From: Candidatus Melainabacteria bacterium
Lineage (GTDB): Bacteria; Cyanobacteriota; Vampirovibrionia; Vampirovibrionales; Vampirovibrionaceae
NCBI GenBank assembly: GCA_902168245.1
Contig: CABHPA010000166.1
Coordinates: 1-37,790 of the forward strand
Direction: 5' to 3'
DNA length: 37,790 bases
The notes under the pieces are model-generated. The model was not told the DNA's origin. It was given only the letters and a program-made list of their open reading frames with translations, and made no database searches. Shown in pieces: positions 34,547 through 37,790 of the stretch (position 1 is its first letter; the number at the start of each line of letters is the position of its first letter). The translations under genes were made by a program, and so were the position numbers.

Positions 34547-35665
34547 ATGAGCGCCTCTACAAAACTGCGATGGGTTATCTTACTGCCACTGGGCCTGCTG
34601 TTGCTGGGCTTGCCGGTGCTTGCCGCTTCCGGCGCGGATTCCGACCTGGCCCAAGCCTCGGGCAAGGGCAAACGCCGCGTGTTTCACATCAGCACCCCTC
34701 CGTCCATCAAGCCGGAAACCCTGCCCATTAACGAAACGCCCGGCGGGGGAGCTGATTTTTCGGTGGATAACCCGGCCAACGTCAAAGATTACATGCAGTA
34801 TGAAGCCTACAATACCTTCCCTCGCGATTTGGATCTGTGGAACCTGGAGGGGAAACGGCTGATTCGCAGCTTGCCGGTTATTTCCCCCGATAAAACCGCC
34901 TTCGTTTATTCGGAGGTCATGTTTATTTCCAACAACCGGCAAACCTATTCCAGGCTCTACCTGGTGCCGGTGGAGCCGCTGCCCGGGCCGCTGCAATCGC
35001 ACCTGCCCAGCGAGGATGCCGTGAACCCTCCCCCGCCGCCGCCTGACCCGGCCTTGTACGCGGCCCGCTTCGATCCGGCCAAGACAGTCAAATTGCGCCA
35101 AAGCCTGGTGGGGGTCGGCATGGATCGGGTGAAATCCTTCGATTTTAAAACCCTCACCGTGGTGGACTGGTCTGCCAGCGGTCAGCGCCTGCTGGTCAAG
35201 GAGCGCAGCGGAGTGTTGCACTGGGGGCTTCGGACCACGGATATTCTGGTGTACGACCAGGGCAAGGGGACGGTGACGATTTACCCGGAAGTGCAGCGGA
35301 TTATTCGCCATTACTGGGGCGCCCGCGGGAACCTGCCCCACCTCGACAAACTGGCCTGGGACATTCAGCCCCTGGGCTGGGAGCCCGCCAGCGATTCCAC
35401 GCTGCTGATGAAAGCCTGGGCGTATGATCAAAATGAGAAGAAGTTTCTGGGGCTTTGGCGGTATGATGTGGACGCGGAGCGCACCGAACTGGTGCAGTTG
35501 GAAGATATCGCCATGCCGGTGGCGGCCAACGGCTGGCTGGCCACGCCGGTTCCTGTCCCACCCGGCAGGGATGGCCGGGGCGACTGGAAGGATACCCTTA
35601 AGCACCCGTTCCGGCATCAGAAGCCGGTCGGCGCTGACTCTTCCGAAGCGAACGCCCCGCCATAA
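34547..35665 (+). CDS. Exported protein of unknown function
   Basis: The product from ATG 34547 is 372 residues and starts with a signal peptide (MSASTKLRWVILLPLGLLLLGLPVLA, cleaved near AASG; cited as its hydrophobic run LLPLGLLLLGLPVLA). An ATG-free extension to 34508 exists in frame but adds no signal. The mature protein is strand-rich (FVYSEVMFI, RLYLVPVE, LTVVDWSA, DILVYDQGKGTVTIYPE), which may be a beta-propeller, but I do not recognise a family. It has two Pro-rich segments (NPPPPPPDP near residue 165). No Shine-Dalgarno sequence precedes the ATG, so initiation is unusual. Confidence 0.75.
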   Translation: MSASTKLRWVILLPLGLLLLGLPVLAASGADSDLAQASGKGKRRVFHISTPPSIKPETLPINETPGGGADFSVDNPANVKDYMQYEAYNTFPRDLDLWNLEGKRLIRSLPVISPDKTAFVYSEVMFISNNRQTYSRLYLVPVEPLPGPLQSHLPSEDAVNPPPPPPDPALYAARFDPAKTVKLRQSLVGVGMDRVKSFDFKTLTVVDWSASGQRLLVKERSGVLHWGLRTTDILVYDQGKGTVTIYPEVQRIIRHYWGARGNLPHLDKLAWDIQPLGWEPASDSTLLMKAWAYDQNEKKFLGLWRYDVDAERTELVQLEDIAMPVAANGWLATPVPVPPGRDGRGDWKDTLKHPFRHQKPVGADSSEANAPP

Positions 35666-35751
35666 TCCCGTCTATTCAATATGCTTGCTTGCGAATTTGA
35701 TGATTCCTTGGCAGGTTTCAAAGATCGATATATAAGGAAAGGATCAGTTTT

Positions 35752-36549
35752 ATGGGCAGCGGCGCAAGGTACGTTTATGGCAAAAACAGTGTAAAGGCGT
35801 TGCTGGATGTGCATCCCGATCGGGTGTTCAAAGTGTTCCTGTCCGATAGCCTGAAGCCGGACAAGCGGGTGCAGTCCATTCAGGAATCGGCCCGCAACCA
35901 CCGGATTCCGGTGCAAACGGTTCCCCGGCAGAAGCTGGATCAGATGATCCGCAGCTACGAGGATCAGCTTGACGGCCCACCGGAAACGGACGGTGAGCAG
36001 GCCAACCATCAGGGGGTGATTGCTTCCGTGGCGCCCAAGGCGCTGCTGGACATGCAGGCCATTCTAAAAATCTGCAAAGCCAAAACGGAGGCTGGCGACT
36101 TTCCCCGTTTGCTGTTGCTGGACGGCATTACGGACCCGCGCAACTTTGGGGCCATTTTGCGGGTGGCGGACGCGGCGGGCATTGACGGGGTGGTTGTTCC
36201 CAAGCACCATAGCGCCGGGTTTGGGCCGGGGGTCTCCAAAACCGCATCGGGCGCGGAAGAAACCGTGAATGTGGCGGTGGTTTCCAACCTGAACCAGGCC
36301 ATTCAGCAATTGAAGGACGCGGGCTTCTGGATTGCCGGGGCGGCGCATGACCCGGCGGCGGTGGACTATTACAAGCAGGATTACAAAATGCCCATGGCCC
36401 TGATTATGGGGAGCGAAGACAAAGGGTTGGCCAGCCTGGTGCGCAAAAACTGCGACTTTTTAGTGAAAATTCCCATGTACGGGACGGTTGACTCTTTGAA
36501 TGTAGCTGCCGCCACCGCAGTGTTGCTGTTTGAGATGGTCAAGCGTTAA
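35752..36549 (+). CDS. rlmB: RlmB/TrmH-family SPOUT RNA 2'-O-methyltransferase
   Basis: A 265-residue SPOUT methyltransferase that methylates a ribose 2'-OH, most likely 23S rRNA Gm2251. The N-terminal L30e-like domain (residues 1-95: YVYGKNSVKALL to HQGVIASVAP) binds RNA. The three SPOUT motifs are present: LLDGITDPRNFGAILR (motif 1), ALIMGSEDKGL (motif 2) and GTVDSLNVAAATAVLL (motif 3). HQGV is RlmB-like, but TrmH relatives with other rRNA targets cannot be excluded. An AAGGAAAGGA site lies about 7 bases before ATG 35752. Confidence 0.88.
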   Translation: MGSGARYVYGKNSVKALLDVHPDRVFKVFLSDSLKPDKRVQSIQESARNHRIPVQTVPRQKLDQMIRSYEDQLDGPPETDGEQANHQGVIASVAPKALLDMQAILKICKAKTEAGDFPRLLLLDGITDPRNFGAILRVADAAGIDGVVVPKHHSAGFGPGVSKTASGAEETVNVAVVSNLNQAIQQLKDAGFWIAGAAHDPAAVDYYKQDYKMPMALIMGSEDKGLASLVRKNCDFLVKIPMYGTVDSLNVAAATAVLLFEMVKR

Positions 36550-36897
36550 GCTCGCGCGATTGATGCCCTGCCCGTAACGCTTGAAAACCATTTCGGCAGA
36601 TAGCGCCATTTTTTGAATGGCGATGCTTGGCAATGAATGCCGTGCGGAGAGGTTTGGACTCCCTTGCCTGGGGGTAAAAGATGGCCTGCTGCCCAAAACA
36701 GGCGTTAATCCAATACTTTTAGCCGGTGCTGGGTAAATGGAAATGAAAATATTTATTAAGGGACGCAATTACAAAATAATGATTGTTTTTATTATCACAG
36801 GCGTTAAATATGTTTGATTCCTTTTAGTATATCTTCCAGGCTTTTCGGAAAAATTCTTGGGCGATTTCAGCGAATTCCAAGCGGATTATTTCGATCA
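36550..36897. other. Intergenic region after rlmB
   Basis: No gene of good quality. Two weak inverted repeats are present: AAGCGTTA (36541-36548) with TAACGCTT (36575-36582), and CGCCATT with AATGGCG (36604-36622). Neither ends in a clear T-run. A 26-codon frame at 36736 has no ribosome-binding site. The next recognisable element is the 54-bp tandem repeat. Confidence 0.5.
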
Positions 36898-37112
36898 AGA
36901 CGTAAATATGGGGCATTCACGATATTAGGCAGAGCGGAATAGGCCGAACAAAGACGCAGCTATGGGCATCCGCGAAATTCATCAGGACGCATTATTCCTA
37001 CATTAGAACGCAGCTATGGGGCATCCGCGAAATTCAACGGCGCGAATCAACCCTACCGAGGCATAGATATGGGACACCCACGAAATTAATAAAAACAAAT
37101 TAACCCTACAAA
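36898..37112 (+). repeat. 54-bp tandem repeat, four degenerate copies
   Basis: Four copies share the core gcagctATGGGgcatccgcgaaatt. Their ATG trinucleotides lie at 36908, 36962, 37016 and 37069, spacings of 54, 54 and 53. Copies 2 and 3 are most alike. Each unit ends in a TxACCCTAC- or CTACATT-like segment just before the next. The array leads directly to the Shine-Dalgarno site and start codon at 37112-37127. Confidence 0.75.
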
Positions 37113-37124
37113 GGAGAGCGAGAA

Positions 37125-37775
37125 ATGGGAAGCGTTAATAACGGACCTAAGGTTGAGCCACAGTATAATAAACCCAGTAGTACGCCCGCTGCTGGCGGTA
37201 CTCCACCTGCCGGAGGCACTCCGCCTTCCGGTGGCACTCCACCCTCTGGCGGTATTACGCCTAGTGGCGTCACGCCAAGCGGCAGTCGGCCGCAGACTCT
37301 TAAAAATGGCCCCTCTTCAGATCACTTTACTCCAACCAATAGCTTGTTTGGCGGGTCATTGGATTCAACTACCCATCCCGCACTGTTTGCGGCAACTACC
37401 CCTGGCGGTGTCACTCCCGGTGGCGTAACCCCTGGCGGAACGCCGATGACTGCTGATCAACAAGCATTGCAAACGGTTATGGGTAACTTCTTCAGTATTT
37501 CCAAGGATGGCAAGACGATTACGGCGAATGATATCGTTACCGCTGAAGGCAAGCCTAACTCACCGGGAGGGGCTGCCGCCCTTTACCTGGCCGCTGGAAA
37601 TCCGCAATTGCTAGCGGAATTGAACAATGCGGACGGCAATGCGGATAACGGCTTCACCTTTAATGAGCTGAACCATTACTACGACACCCACTACGGCCTG
37701 GGCGTGACCCCTGGCGGCGTGACTCCGGGTGGCGTGACCCCTGGCGGCGTGACTCCCGGTGGCGTGACTCCGGGT
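37125..37775 (+). CDS. Truncated PGGVT-repeat protein with EF-hand-like domain
   Basis: Open from ATG 37125 (AAGGAGAG 8 bases upstream) to the window edge, 217 codons before adapter-like sequence, with no stop. Residues 1-60 are Pro/Gly/Thr/Ser-rich (GGTPPS and GGITPS repeats). Residues about 90-105 give a short TPGGVTPGG run. A folded domain at about 110-190 contains DGNADNGFTFNEL, an EF-hand-like loop with Asp/Asn/Asp at positions 1, 3, 5 and Glu at 12, but Asn not Gly at 6. Then five exact GVTPG repeats run into the contig end. A secreted, calcium-binding, repetitive surface protein is an inference. Confidence 0.75.
37701..37775 (+). repeat. 15-bp coding tandem repeat (five units)
   Basis: Five consecutive 15-base units, all of the form GGCGTGACYCCNGGY (GVTPG in the protein). 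They differ only at synonymous third positions. A shorter cluster of the same motif lies at 37400-37441. Assembly stops inside the array. Confidence 0.9.
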
Positions 37776-37790
37776 CTGTCTCTTATACAC
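37776..37790. other. Probable Nextera/Tn5 mosaic-end adapter sequence
   Basis: The last 15 bases, CTGTCTCTTATACAC, equal the start of the reverse complement of the Tn5 mosaic end used in Nextera libraries. They follow directly after the 15-bp repeat array. This is most likely untrimmed adapter and not genome, so the residues LSLIH it would encode are not real. Confidence 0.85.

Noticed and set aside
34580..35617. 345-codon minus-strand frame
   Set aside because: Antisense to the exported-protein gene, which has a clear signal peptide; composition is that of a GC-rich shadow.
36736..36816. 26-codon hydrophobic small frame
   Set aside because: No Shine-Dalgarno sequence and no second support; too short to call.
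36898..37112. CRISPR array
   Set aside because: The 54-bp periodic units lack uniform repeats with unrelated spacers; the whole unit is degenerate, there are only four, and no cas gene is nearby.

Overview
This is a gene-dense, G+C-rich bacterial chromosomal contig end (mid-50s percent G+C estimated by eye). I see no rRNA, tRNA, phage, insertion-sequence or CRISPR genes. The taxon is uncertain. A cyanobacterial-type ethylene-binding sensor kinase, a DUF2993/LmeA-like exported protein, two pentapeptide-repeat proteins, C5-pathway hemL and the absence of photosynthesis genes are compatible with a non-photosynthetic Cyanobacteriota lineage (Vampirovibrionia/Melainabacteria). I hold that only weakly.

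Layout. 1-3.2 kb: tail of a general stress protein, an exported lipid-binding-like protein, a TPR protein, MsrB and a small pentapeptide-repeat protein. 3.2-7.8 kb: a five-gene minus-strand operon with a good promoter. It encodes a two-subunit 2-aminophenol 1,6-dioxygenase-type enzyme, an unknown protein, a RidA-family 2-aminomuconate deaminase-like protein and a 2-aminomuconic semialdehyde dehydrogenase-like ALDH. 7.8-13.2 kb: KGG, OsmC and CsbD stress proteins, an exported protein, an unknown AT-rich gene and hemL. 13.2-17.8 kb: unknown genes around an 822-residue protein that joins a glycine-rich membrane-like segment, a Cys-X5-Arg phosphatase and a calpain-like cysteine protease. 17.8-22.7 kb: mostly minus-strand housekeeping and hypothetical genes (epimerase, DUF2203, an SDR with altered catalytic residues, a double VOC protein). 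22.9-25.7 kb: an overlapping operon of luciferase-like monooxygenase, ReAV-type asparaginase and KynB-type formamidase.

25.7-31.1 kb is bracketed by two direct copies of a 105-bp hairpin-rich repeat. Inside are a membrane-anchored pentapeptide protein, a histidine kinase with a complete ethylene/copper-binding signature, a class II aldolase homologue without its zinc ligands, and a kynurenine/methionine-type aminotransferase. 31.2-36.5 kb holds hypothetical genes, a MqnC/MqnE/CofH-type radical-SAM homologue that has lost two cluster cysteines, and an RlmB-like rRNA methyltransferase. The last 0.9 kb has a 54-bp tandem repeat leading into a truncated PGGVT-repeat protein with an EF-hand-like loop. 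The final 15 bases match the Nextera/Tn5 mosaic end and look like sequencing adapter.

How the genes may work together: the dioxygenase-ALDH-deaminase operon, the KynB-type enzyme and the KAT-like aminotransferase could all act on tryptophan-derived aromatic amines, but steps linking them are not in the window. The leads most worth following are the phosphatase-protease fusion, the ethylene-receptor-like kinase, the aminophenol operon with its unknown fifth gene, and the pseudoenzymes.
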